NCBI GenBank assembly: GCA_021795795.1
Contig: JAJYPA010000159.1
Location: forward strand, 1-14,841
DNA length: 14,841 nucleotides
Source of the DNA: Pseudomonadota bacterium
GTDB taxonomy: Bacteria; Pseudomonadota; Gammaproteobacteria; Halothiobacillales; Halothiobacillaceae
Reading direction: 5' to 3'
The translations under genes were made by a program, and so were the position numbers. Position 1 is the stretch's first letter, and each line of letters starts with the position of its first letter. The notes beneath the pieces are model-generated. The model was not told the DNA's origin, made no database searches, and was given only the letters and a program-made list of their open reading frames with translations. Positions 1-6,288 of this stretch are shown one piece after another.

Positions 1-103
1 TTTCAGTCGCCGTCCACATGTACGCCATAGCTACGCAATCAAACTAACCAACTATTGCGGCAGGACTCACACCTGCAAGAGACTGAGCAGCTTAGCGAAC
101 CGC
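1..103. other. Gene-free left edge with short inverted repeats
   Basis: I see no gene in this stretch downstream of ssb. It holds two short inverted repeats: GCAGG/CCTGC at 60-76 with a 7-base loop, and CTGAGC/GCTCAG at 83-107. The second overlaps the ssb stop codon. Read on the minus strand it is followed by TCTCTT, so it could be a weak terminator for the ssb transcript, but there is no proper T tract. Confidence 0.35.
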
Positions 104-541
104 TCAGAAGGGAATATCGTCTTCAAATTCCTCCATCGGTGTAGCCCCCATATCGCCGCCACCCCCACCGCCATGCTGTGGTGCTGGACTGCCACCTTCG
201 GCTCCATCACGGCGACCACCGACCAACTGGAGCCGGTCACCCACGATCTCTGTGGAATACCGCTCCTGACCGTCCTTATCGGTCCATTTTCTGGTGCGGA
301 TACGCCCCTCGATGTATGCTTGGTTCCCCTTGCGCAGATATTCCCCGGCGACCTCTGCCGTTTTGCCGAATAGTATCACCCGATGCCACTCCGTTCGTTC
401 CTGGCGGCTGCCGTCCCGATCCTTGTAAGTTTCTGAAGTGGCAAGAGAGAGGGCGGCAACGGCTTTTCCGTCTGGCATATACCGCATCTCGGGATCCCGG
501 CCCAGATGGCCCAGTAAAATCACTTTGTTGACACCAGCCAT
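104..541 (-). CDS. ssb: Single-stranded DNA-binding protein
   Basis: A 145-residue SSB that coats single-stranded DNA during replication, repair and conjugative transfer. The OB-fold opens with the classic sequence [20 protein letters not shown] and continues through the [12 protein letters not shown] stretch and the [20 protein letters not shown] segment, covering about residues 1-108. A glycine-rich linker (about 112-130) follows, and the protein ends in the acidic tip DDIPF, which in this family docks partner proteins. Length and architecture match ordinary bacterial SSBs. The start is supported by AGGAG seven to eight bases upstream. It is the last gene of a minus-strand replication block and has its own copy of the shared promoter-like element at 603-630. 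It is probably the element's own SSB rather than the host's, judging from the neighbours. Confidence 0.97.
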   Translation of the reverse strand: MAGVNKVILLGHLGRDPEMRYMPDGKAVAALSLATSETYKDRDGSRQERTEWHRVILFGKTAEVAGEYLRKGNQAYIEGRIRTRKWTDKDGQERYSTEIVGDRLQLVGGRRDGAEGGSPAPQHGGGGGGDMGATPMEEFEDDIPF

Positions 542-602
542 GTTTGTTCTCCTGTATTACTCGATGCCCAGGGGCAAATGACCGGGGGATCCGGCCTCAG
601 GT

Positions 603-630
603 GGGTATAGCATTCCGCCGTTGCGATCCG
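603..630 (-). promoter_or_regulatory. Shared promoter-like element, copy 1 (ssb)
   Basis: On the minus strand this reads CGGATCGCAACGG, six bases, then GCTATACCC. TATACC can serve as a -10 box about 63 bases before the ssb start. The place where a -35 box should sit (17 bases upstream) is not TTGACA-like, while GATCGCAACGG is invariant across four copies in the window. This suggests an activator or operator site abutting a weak promoter. It lies just after the stop codon of the upstream ATPase gene and would give ssb independent expression. Confidence 0.7.
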
Positions 631-633
631 ACA

Positions 634-1479
634 TTAAGCTGCAGGATCAGATCCATATTCCTTTCCTCGACGATGGCTTTGCCAGTCAAAGCGCAGCAGC
701 CCGCCATTCTGGCAAAGCCGGTCGAATGCGGCCTTGCCCAGGTATTTTTCAATGCCGTCGATATCCTCATTGGACAGAATCATGGTGGGCCTCATATCGC
801 GGTAACGGTGGTCGATGACCTCGAACAGATGGACGCGCTCCCCGTCGCTGCCAAAAGTTTTTCCCACCTCGTCAATAATGAGTAACCCTACCTCCGCGAA
901 TCCGCGAATGACCTCCAGCTCCGTGCTGTTGCCGACTCCGCGCTGCTGCCAGGTCTGGCGAATTCGGGCAATGATGTCGTAGGCCGTGACATGGAGCACG
1001 CTGCGCCCCTGGGCTAGCACCGCCCGGGCGATAGCCGACGCCAGATGGTTCTTGCCGGTGCCGGGATCTCCACAGAGGATGAGGCAGGATCCCTTGCGGG
1101 CGCGCTCATCGAAATGCTCGGCGTAGTCACGGCAAGTGTCGAGGGCTGTCTGCTGTCCCGTGACCTCGACCACGTAGTTGCTGAAGTCACAATCGATGTA
1201 GCGGGCGGGGATTGCCGCACTTTCCATGAGCCGGCGGGAGGCCTGCTCCGCTGCGCACACCGGACAGACCGGCGACATGTAACGGATGGTGCCCAGATCA
1301 TCCACCGTGGATATCGGATATCGGCCATGGCTCGCGCACTCGCGGTGCTGGGGATGGCGATCAGGCAGGATCGCCACGTTATTGGAATCAAAACCCCAGC
1401 GGGCAAGGAGATCACTGGCAGTATCGCCAGCATGGATTGGTGGTTGATATTTACTTTCTGACTTCTTCGGTAATGCCAT
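634..1479 (-). CDS. DnaC-like AAA+ helicase loader
   Basis: A 281-residue AAA+ ATPase of the DnaC/IstB type. Walker A is GDPGTGKN (residues 137-144); the continuation GKNHL is typical of DnaC-type helicase loaders. Walker B is LLIIDE (199-204), and MILSNED (233-239) fits sensor 1. The N-terminus carries cysteines and histidines (C48, H51, then CPVC at 72-75) that may bind zinc. DnaC-like proteins load the replicative helicase DnaB onto DNA opened by an initiator. IstB of IS21 elements has a similar ATPase, but there is no istA neighbour here, and the gene follows the putative initiator after a 12-base gap, as lambda P follows O. AGGAGAG about eight bases before the ATG supports the start. The role as loader for the upstream initiator is inferred from this pairing. 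Confidence 0.88.
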   Translation of the reverse strand: MALPKKSESKYQPPIHAGDTASDLLARWGFDSNNVAILPDRHPQHRECASHGRYPISTVDDLGTIRYMSPVCPVCAAEQASRRLMESAAIPARYIDCDFSNYVVEVTGQQTALDTCRDYAEHFDERARKGSCLILCGDPGTGKNHLASAIARAVLAQGRSVLHVTAYDIIARIRQTWQQRGVGNSTELEVIRGFAEVGLLIIDEVGKTFGSDGERVHLFEVIDHRYRDMRPTMILSNEDIDGIEKYLGKAAFDRLCQNGGLLRFDWQSHRRGKEYGSDPAA

Positions 1480-1491
1480 GGCAGATCTCTC

Positions 1492-2469
1492 CTACAGGGC
1501 AATGAAATGAGGTTTGGCAACGGCGAGGGGCGGAAGGAGTGAGCGGTTTGGCGGCCCCGCTGCCGGTTTGTTCTTTCCTCCTTCCCTGGGAGGCTGTCCA
1601 CGATCTTTCAGCATCGCGGCGATGTATCCGACGTGGATACCGCTGCCTTTTTGCTCCAGCGCGATCTCTGCCGCAGCTAGGATGTGTTCATCGGAATGCC
1701 TTGCGCACATCTCCTGCACGACCACCATATGCGGAGCTGCGCGGACGCCAAGGGCGCGCAGCTGCTTGCAGAGAGCGCCTTCGCGGGTTGCTATTGGTTG
1801 TGTTGGCGTTTCCGGGTGCGGCGTTTCCTGACCCGTTTCACCAGCCGTTTCTGAAACGCTTATTAACGTTTCTTCTTTATCTCTTTCTCTCTCTCTTTCT
1901 TTATTAGGAAACGTTTCATCCGTTTCGTGAAACGTTTCATTGAAACGGTCTTGAAACGTTTCCGCCGTTTCATGTGCCTGGGTAGAGTGCGCATTTTCCT
2001 TCTGGGTCTTCTGTGCAGCCCGCCAGCGCCGAAGACGCTCACGATCCTTGGCGCGGGGGTCCGCAGAGTTCAACGCAGGCTGCTGGGGCTTATTGCCCAA
2101 GGCATCCAGCACCATTTCCGCCAGCACGGGATGGTACAGACGGCCATCAGAGCAGAGTGAGAAGCCATGCAATGCCATAGGCCTGACCTTCATCCATCGC
2201 CTGGGTGAGCCTCTATATCCGGCAAGGCATGCCAGAATCCTGTCATCATTAGGAAGACTGCCAGCAGGGACTTGCCGCATGGCTTCGGTCCAGAGTTTTA
2301 CGGCAGCGCCGAACTCTTCGTTGCTGGCCAGATGAATAAAATCGCTGGAATGAAGCCGGCTCAAATCCAGCTTCATCCATTGGTAGGAACGGAGGTCAGC
2401 GTCCACCGGTATTGGCGGCGGCGAATGTGAGCAATCGTTGGCGTTCACACCGGATGTGTCTGCTGGCAT
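1492..2469 (-). CDS. Putative replication initiator, DUF1376-like N-terminus
   Basis: A 325-residue protein in three parts. Residues about 28-125 (SYQWMKLDLSRL onward, with LPNDDRILACLAG) resemble the DUF1376/YdaU domain of phage and plasmid replication regions. Residues 137-151 are a basic motif, DPRAKDRERLRRWRA, repeated in the BRO protein upstream. Residues 167-222 form a low-complexity linker with ten Glu-Thr pairs. The C-terminus (about 236-290, LGVRAAPHMVV to GYIAAMLKDRG) looks like the partner-binding part of DnaT/O-type primosomal proteins. I chose the ATG at 2469, not the upstream one at 2547, because AGAGGTGAT precedes it at good spacing and the shared promoter element lies at 2506-2533. 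The helicase loader follows 12 bases downstream. Initiator function is inferred from domain style, context and the repeats inside the gene. Confidence 0.75.
   Translation of the reverse strand: MPADTSGVNANDCSHSPPPIPVDADLRSYQWMKLDLSRLHSSDFIHLASNEEFGAAVKLWTEAMRQVPAGSLPNDDRILACLAGYRGSPRRWMKVRPMALHGFSLCSDGRLYHPVLAEMVLDALGNKPQQPALNSADPRAKDRERLRRWRAAQKTQKENAHSTQAHETAETFQDRFNETFHETDETFPNKERERERDKEETLISVSETAGETGQETPHPETPTQPIATREGALCKQLRALGVRAAPHMVVVQEMCARHSDEHILAAAEIALEQKGSGIHVGYIAAMLKDRGQPPREGGKNKPAAGPPNRSLLPPLAVAKPHFIAL
1807..1971. repeat. GAAACG/CGTTTC array inside initiator gene, candidate origin
   Basis: About 15 copies of the hexamer CGTTTC or its complement GAAACG lie in 165 bases. Plus-strand CGTTTC starts at 1807, 1822, 1834, 1846, 1867, 1912, 1921, 1933, 1957 and 1966. 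GAAACG starts at 1853, 1908, 1929, 1942 and 1953. Three perfect palindromes GAAACGTTTC occur at 1908-1917, 1929-1938 and 1953-1962, spaced 21 and 24 bases. All ten Glu-Thr pairs of the protein linker use the same codons, GAA ACG, and inverted copies exist that do not encode Glu-Thr, so DNA-level selection is likely. Lambda O carries its origin iterons in the same relative place. Confidence 0.65.
1873..1907. other. A+T-rich polypyrimidine tract, candidate unwinding element
   Basis: On the plus strand this is almost pure T and C with scattered A (TTCTTTATCTCTTTCTCTCT and onward to TTATTAGG). On the minus, coding strand it encodes the ERERERDKEE stretch. It separates the upstream and downstream groups of hexamer repeats. 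It could be the easily melted part of an origin. It could also be only the DNA of a charged linker; strand melting itself is not visible from sequence. Confidence 0.45.
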
Positions 2470-2487
2470 GGTTGAATCACCTCTCGA
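2455..2487 (-). repeat. Duplicated translation leader, copy A
   Basis: These 33 bases are identical to 3525-3557. They contain the ribosome-binding site (GAGAGGTGATTC on the minus strand), the ATG at 2469 and the codons for MPADT. A copy of the shared promoter-like element follows in both places. The duplication copied a whole expression signal including the first five codons. Confidence 0.85.
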
Positions 2488-2505
2488 TAAATCGGCCCGA
2501 TAAGT

Positions 2506-2533
2506 GGGTATAGCCAGCGGCCGTTGCGATCGG
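2506..2533 (-). promoter_or_regulatory. Shared promoter-like element, copy 2 (initiator gene)
   Basis: The minus strand reads CCGATCGCAACGG, six bases, then GCTATACCC. The candidate -10 box TATACC lies 38 bases before the ATG at 2469. It sits inside the longest possible reading frame of the initiator gene, which is one reason to prefer the shorter start. Confidence 0.72.
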
Positions 2534-2547
2534 TATGAACGAGCCAC

Positions 2548-3186
2548 TTACCTGTCTCCCGATTTTTGTCTGGCCCGCCAGCGGCGCAGGCGCTCACGGT
2601 CCTTTGCGCGTGGATCCTGGAACTCCCGCAAGGAGAAACCTTCCCGTACCGGCCTAGCCAGGATGTATCCGTTGGCTTCGACGATCTCGGCGATCTGTTG
2701 GGCGGTCACAACCATGGCACCCTCCGGTACCGACTCAGCACGGTAGCGGCCATCGGCCTCGAAAGTGAGGAGCAGTTTCATGTCGGGCGGAAGCATCTGA
2801 AGGCTGGAGGCTCTTGATGGTGGGCTGCCATAGCGGCCATGACTCCGAATGGCTGGCAGGACCTCCTGCGTCACCCAGCGCCGGAAGGGCTTGGCCTCCG
2901 GTTTGCGGCTTTTGAGCAGCGCGTGATAGAGGCCGGATTCGGAAATGATGGTAACTTCGCGGGATTGAATGGTGCCATTCTCGGACCTGATGGGCAGAAT
3001 GTGCCCCTCAGCTTCGTCCTCATCGAGCCAGCGAGTCATGTCCTTGGTTTTGCCATAGCCCAGCGCCTGAGCCACGTCGCCAGCGACGAACCAGGCCTGG
3101 CCGTCGCGGTCGACGGTACGGACTTCGGTGGATTGGAATTGAAAAACGACAGGCGCGGCTACGCCCTGGGAAATAGGTGTGGTCAT
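2548..3186 (-). CDS. BRO-N domain protein (antirepressor-like)
   Basis: A 212-residue protein. Residues about 12-120 form a BRO-N domain: VFQFQSTEVRTVDRDGQAWF, GDVAQALGYGKTKDM, SESGLYHALLKSRKPEAKPF and RRWVTQEVLPAIRSHGRYG are typical of the family. BRO-N proteins bind DNA and occur in phages and mobile elements, often as antirepressors. The rest is less conserved; residues 191-205 (DPRAKDRERLRRWRA) match a motif in the initiator next door. The ATG at 3186 is supported by AGGAG about eight bases upstream and overlaps the stop of the preceding gene (ATGA). A longer in-frame start at 3360 would lie inside that gene and lacks support. Transcription probably comes from the shared element at 3573-3600. 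A regulatory role over the element is inferred. Confidence 0.85.
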   Translation of the reverse strand: MTTPISQGVAAPVVFQFQSTEVRTVDRDGQAWFVAGDVAQALGYGKTKDMTRWLDEDEAEGHILPIRSENGTIQSREVTIISESGLYHALLKSRKPEAKPFRRWVTQEVLPAIRSHGRYGSPPSRASSLQMLPPDMKLLLTFEADGRYRAESVPEGAMVVTAQQIAEIVEANGYILARPVREGFSLREFQDPRAKDRERLRRWRARQKSGDR

Positions 3187-3539
3187 GATAAGACTCCTAG
3201 TGTGCGGTTTGCGAACCGCCCTCCCTTGACGCCAATCAAAGGTGGGCGAACCGAGCGGGTTGGCGTACCGGTCACTAGGAACCGGCGAGCCTTGCGGCGT
3301 TGCCGCCGACAAGGCTCCCCGTCCGGCCCGCCCATAGGAGCAAAGCCAGACCACGGACAAAAAAAGACCGCATCCCTGTAAAGAGGTGGCGGCTGTCCGC
3401 CTAGTGATTCCGGGACGCCAATCCCGATCACTGGAACCCCAGTGACGGGATCAGCGTAGGCCCGGAGGCGGCGGGTGTCAAATATCCAGTTGCTCCACTT
3501 GCCACTGGCTGCGTCCACGTCGGCTGTGTCTGCTGGCAT
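3183..3539 (-). CDS. Hypothetical protein, 118 aa, coupled to BRO gene
   Basis: I do not recognise this protein. It starts MPADTADVDAASGKWSNWIF, has a Pro/Gly-rich middle (VTGVPVIGIGVP) and an Arg-rich stretch (RRQRRKARRF), and no clear domain or membrane segment. Support for it being real is positional. It begins with the same 33-base ribosome-binding and start-codon cassette as the initiator gene, it has its own copy of the shared promoter-like element 34 bases upstream, and its stop overlaps the BRO start as ATGA, a sign of translational coupling. Inside it an imperfect inverted repeat (AGTGAT at 3403, ATCACT at 3427-3432, inner CGGGA/TCCCG) could form an RNA hairpin. It may function mainly as a translated leader for the BRO gene. 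Confidence 0.55.
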   Translation of the reverse strand: MPADTADVDAASGKWSNWIFDTRRLRAYADPVTGVPVIGIGVPESLGGQPPPLYRDAVFFCPWSGFAPMGGPDGEPCRRQRRKARRFLVTGTPTRSVRPPLIGVKGGRFANRTLGVLS

Positions 3540-3557
3540 GGTTGAATCACCTCTCGA
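3525..3557 (-). repeat. Duplicated translation leader, copy B
   Basis: Identical over 33 bases to 2455-2487, covering the ribosome-binding site, the ATG at 3539 and the codons for MPADT. The distance to the following promoter-like element differs slightly (15 bases here, 18 in copy A), so the two cassettes have diverged by small indels outside the leader. Confidence 0.85.
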
Positions 3558-3572
3558 AATGTTTCCATGAAT

Positions 3573-3600
3573 GGGTATAGCAAGAGTCCGTTGCGATCCG
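3573..3600 (-). promoter_or_regulatory. Shared promoter-like element, copy 3 (118-aa gene and BRO)
   Basis: The minus strand reads CGGATCGCAACGG, six bases, then GCTATACCC. The candidate -10 box lies about 35 bases before the ATG at 3539. The element faces away from a divergent, weaker copy at 3665-3689, so the 3540-3719 gap is a bidirectional control region. Confidence 0.72.
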
Positions 3601-3664
3601 TCCAGTGCATAGACAGTCTCATAAAAAACAGATAGATAGAAATAATCTGCTACTGGGGAGGAAA

Positions 3665-3689
3665 GTTCGCAACGACAAGCGGCTATACG
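3665..3689 (+). promoter_or_regulatory. Shared promoter-like element, degenerate copy 5
   Basis: Reads GTTCGCAACGA, six bases, then GCTATACG, with exactly the spacing of the perfect copies but changes at three positions. The candidate -10 box TATACG ends 30 bases before the TTG start at 3720. Between the two divergent elements (3601-3664) I see nothing else besides an A-rich stretch. Confidence 0.6.
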
Positions 3690-3719
3690 TCAGAAGCTGG
3701 TCTTTATGAGGATGACCCT

Positions 3720-4262
3720 TTGAAAAAACGTTGCCCCACCCCTGCTCAGCAGCGCGCCGAAAAAGTTCTGCCACTGTCTGTGTTCACCGTTGCTACGCTG
3801 GAAGCACGACTCTTTCTGGAAGAGAACGTACCGCCTGCCCCGCCCGAAACTCTGAATAACCCCACGATGGTTGCGGGCTTTCTGCGCGACACAGTGATTC
3901 GGCCAGCCCTGAAACATCTGGCGTTTTTGGGCATGGCCCCGGAGCATCGCTTTGTGGTGCGCAACGCTCCGTGGATTGCAGAGAACCCCAAGGCGCCCCT
4001 GATGCCCGAAGGCTATGGCCGACTGTTTCAGCGGCCCGCCGGAATTCTGATCGGCAGTCTGTTGTTCCGGTATCTGACGGCTTTGACGGATCAGTCCAGC
4101 AATGCCCATCGGTCCTATCTCAATGCGGCATCCGGGCTTTCCATGGTTGTTGATGTGAACATGGCCGTGCCGGCGATACAGATCTATCTCCCCAAGGTCG
4201 CAGCCCTCGCCATAGGTCACGCTGTCGCCACGCATTTTGTACTCGGGAAGGGAGTCAGGTAA
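3720..4262 (+). CDS. Hypothetical protein, 180 aa, TTG start
   Basis: I do not recognise the family. The protein is basic at the N-terminus (MKKRCPTPAQQRAEK), then mostly helical and hydrophobic, with segments such as LIGSLLFRYLTAL and VAALAIGHAVATHFVLG. None is clearly a membrane span. No other good start lies nearby in frame. The TTG is preceded by GAGG at good spacing and overlaps the TGA of a five-codon reading frame (ATG at 3706), so it may be translationally coupled to that minimal leader. It has a degenerate copy of the shared promoter-like element at the right distance, which places it in the element's own regulon, and it precedes two more unrecognised genes on the same strand. Confidence 0.65.
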   Translation: MKKRCPTPAQQRAEKVLPLSVFTVATLEARLFLEENVPPAPPETLNNPTMVAGFLRDTVIRPALKHLAFLGMAPEHRFVVRNAPWIAENPKAPLMPEGYGRLFQRPAGILIGSLLFRYLTALTDQSSNAHRSYLNAASGLSMVVDVNMAVPAIQIYLPKVAALAIGHAVATHFVLGKGVR

Positions 4263-4278
4263 TTCAGACCAGAGTGCC

Positions 4279-4322
4279 GATCCAGAAACCGCCGCGCTAT
4301 ACCCCATAGTGGCGGCTATACG
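4279..4322 (+). promoter_or_regulatory. Possible degenerate promoter element(s) before the 4355 gene
   Basis: GATCCAGAAAC at 4279 and GCTATACC at 4296-4303 keep the spacing of the shared element, but the GCAACGG part is lost. A second GCTATACG at 4315-4322 has no GATCGCAACGG before it but sits 32 bases from the ATG, the same distance as in good copies. One or both may be promoters. Confidence 0.4.
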
Positions 4323-4354
4323 CCAGTAGGACCGACGGCAAATTAGGATAGGCG

Positions 4355-4813
4355 ATGCTTACTCATGAAGATTTTGACATATTGGCAGGCGCGGCCACGG
4401 CTCGGCTCCTGTCGGTCATGACACAGACTGCCCAGGAAACCAGTCCTGTGGATACCGTAGATGGCCTGGACGCCCGTATTCGTGACCTGCTCATGGATTT
4501 GCGCGGGGTTCTGGACGGGCCCCCGGACGGGATTTTGACGGCTCTGGTAGACGACGATCGGGTCTTCCATCTGTATTGCAATAACGCTGAGGGGGATTAC
4601 GACCATCCGGCGGTTGCGCTCGCGGTACAGCGTATGTTCTCCGATCTAAACCCCGTTTTTGAAGGATTAGATGCGTCCGCGCCTGAAGCGGTGCGGGATT
4701 GGCTGGATGCGTATGGCGATCGTGAGCACAGCATAGCCTGGCTAGCCCAGCGTATTGCGGATCTGCTGGTGGCGGATGCCAGCCAGTTCGCTGAAGCAGC
4801 TAAACGGCATTGA
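4355..4813 (+). CDS. Hypothetical acidic protein, 152 aa
   Basis: Not recognised. It is acidic and mostly helical, with runs such as GLDARIRDLLMDLRGVLDG and the C-terminal AWLAQRIADLLVADASQFAE, and a central DDDRVFHLYCNNAEGDYDHP segment. No membrane span, signal peptide or catalytic motif is visible. The ATG is preceded by AGGATAGG at suitable spacing. The gene lies 92 bases after the 3720 gene and 13 bases before the coiled-coil gene at 4827, so the last two are probably co-transcribed. The length and charge would fit a small partner or adaptor of the larger protein, but that is a guess from position only. Confidence 0.7.
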   Translation: MLTHEDFDILAGAATARLLSVMTQTAQETSPVDTVDGLDARIRDLLMDLRGVLDGPPDGILTALVDDDRVFHLYCNNAEGDYDHPAVALAVQRMFSDLNPVFEGLDASAPEAVRDWLDAYGDREHSIAWLAQRIADLLVADASQFAEAAKRH

Positions 4814-4826
4814 TAGGGGGATACTG

Positions 4827-6089
4827 ATGAGTACAGCACTGGAAGATTTGGAAGCCCAAGCTACCACTGATTCATCGGCTGCACCCATCACCTTGGACAG
4901 CCTGCTTACCCAGGCAGAAGCGGCAGGGTATCCGCAGACTGCCCTGGAAAAACTGCGGTCTCACGCCAATCTGCTCCGCCGGACGGCCCAGATTGCGCAA
5001 ATCGATGTGGACGCCGAAGTGGGATATGTTCATGATCATCTGCCGGAGCTGCGGCGAGCGCGAGCCCAGGTGCAGCGCCTGGCTGCAGAGAATCTGGTGA
5101 GGGAGTCTGCCGAGCGAGAGGCCAGGCTGAATCATGCACATAAGCTTGAGCAGCAGGCTGGAGAACTATCGGCCCAGAATGTGGACGAACGATGGAAGGC
5201 CCGTGCTCTGGTAACGGAGCTATCTATCCGGCTCTCGGCCCGGCTGCGCCAAGTCCAGGTGTCTACGCCAGAGGTGGACCCAACCAGCCTGCGGCTCTTT
5301 GAGCGGACCATGCGTGCCAATACGGCAAGCGTCGAGGCGAGCGGATTTTCCAAAGCAGAGGCCCAACACGCGGCGCGACTGGCCTTCCTGCAGGCTATGG
5401 TGGAGACGGAAGCAACTCCGGATGATCCGGCGGGACTGCACGCGGCCATTGCCCAGTATCGCAAAAACACCACCAAAGAGTCTGGGCCCGAGCCGGGACA
5501 TCTGCATGATGTGCCCTTGCCAGAGCATGAAGAGAAGAGGGATAGGAGACATCCCAACGAGCTCTATATACCACTCGAAATCGAGGATGTAGTGACCCGG
5601 TTGGAATCCCGGGAGGAGAGCCGGCAGGCGATGGAAGTCGCGCGACTATCCAGGGCTTTATCCCTGGCAGCCGCCGCTGATCTCAGTCCGCGCCAGTTCG
5701 CCATTTACCATGTGTTGGCAGAAAACACCCATTTGTTTGACTGGCGACTGGATGAGCGGAACCGGCTTCTGTTCCAGAAGCGGGAAGGCGTGGAGAAAGG
5801 AGAGAACATCGCGCATACGGTGATGCGTGAAGTAGGGGGATTCTCTGGCAAGGGCGCGGCCTATCGTGCTGTTCATGACACCCTGGATCGTCTGGGAGAA
5901 GCCTTTCAGAAGTACGGGCGGGATGCCACTATCGAGGATGTTCCGTCGGAGAAGCGCACCCAGGTGCTCGATCGTCTTACGGCCAGCCGCGGACGGGTTA
6001 TGGGCGCGGCTCGAACGCAGAGGACGCCTCATGACAAGGCAAGGTCCCGACAGGCTACTATGGCCAAAGATGATGTGGATCTGGGATAA
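4827..6089 (+). CDS. Hypothetical helical/coiled-coil protein, 420 aa
   Basis: Not recognised. The first half (about residues 20-220) is alanine-, glutamate- and arginine-rich and strongly helical, with heptad-like stretches such as LRRARAQVQRLAAENLVRES and HKLEQQAGELSAQN suggesting coiled coil. A polar linker rich in His, Glu and Pro follows (about 230-265). The second half contains SPRQFAIYHVLAENTHLFDW and a charged C-terminus ending DDVDLG. The overall plan (coiled coil plus basic and acidic tail) recalls plasmid KfrA-like or partition-associated proteins, but I see no helix-turn-helix that would justify that name. I chose the ATG at 4827, with AGGGGG six bases upstream; a longer frame reaching back to 4755 would overlap the previous gene. 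Confidence 0.75.
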   Translation: MSTALEDLEAQATTDSSAAPITLDSLLTQAEAAGYPQTALEKLRSHANLLRRTAQIAQIDVDAEVGYVHDHLPELRRARAQVQRLAAENLVRESAEREARLNHAHKLEQQAGELSAQNVDERWKARALVTELSIRLSARLRQVQVSTPEVDPTSLRLFERTMRANTASVEASGFSKAEAQHAARLAFLQAMVETEATPDDPAGLHAAIAQYRKNTTKESGPEPGHLHDVPLPEHEEKRDRRHPNELYIPLEIEDVVTRLESREESRQAMEVARLSRALSLAAAADLSPRQFAIYHVLAENTHLFDWRLDERNRLLFQKREGVEKGENIAHTVMREVGGFSGKGAAYRAVHDTLDRLGEAFQKYGRDATIEDVPSEKRTQVLDRLTASRGRVMGAARTQRTPHDKARSRQATMAKDDVDLG

Positions 6090-6288
6090 TTTGGGGTACC
6101 TGGAAAAGTGTGCTAGAGGTGCTGGAGTTCGCTTGGCCAGACAGGCCTTGGAAAGCACCATCCTGAGCGGGTTGGCCAAGGCTTGAATAAGCAACAAGGC
6201 TCACCTCCTGCGGATTGGTCTACTCACCCGTATTTACCATCCCCGGTACGGGGGACAGTACGACTATCTTTATCTCTAGGGGCTGCCC
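6090..6288. other. Intergenic region with inverted repeats
   Basis: No convincing gene. It contains an 8-base inverted repeat CTTGGCCA/TGGCCAAG (6132-6139 and 6173-6180) with a 33-base loop, and a GC hairpin CCCCG-GTA-CGGGG at 6241-6253. Just after the hairpin, AGTACGACTAT at 6257-6267 resembles half of a C-protein box. This is the left border of the restriction-modification cassette and probably holds the methyltransferase promoter, though I cannot place -35 and -10 boxes with confidence. Confidence 0.4.

Noticed and set aside
50..76. tRNA T-arm-like sequence on the minus strand (GCAGG, 7-base loop, CCTGC), as a possible integration site
   Set aside because: The loop TGTGAGT does not match the conserved TTCRANY, and no anticodon or D arm can be folded upstream, which is ssb coding sequence.
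634..1479. DnaC-like ATPase as the IstB helper of an IS21 transposon
   Set aside because: There is no istA beside it, it follows a replication-type gene, and the IS-like repeats are 13 kb away.
1807..1971. GAAACG array as a CRISPR or simple tandem repeat
   Set aside because: Copies are hexamers in both orientations at variable spacing without unique spacers, and there is no single tandem period.
5866..6186. Second reading frame overlapping the end of the coiled-coil gene and running past it
   Set aside because: It lies almost wholly in another frame of a supported gene and has no ribosome-binding site; its last 30 codons show no recognisable protein.
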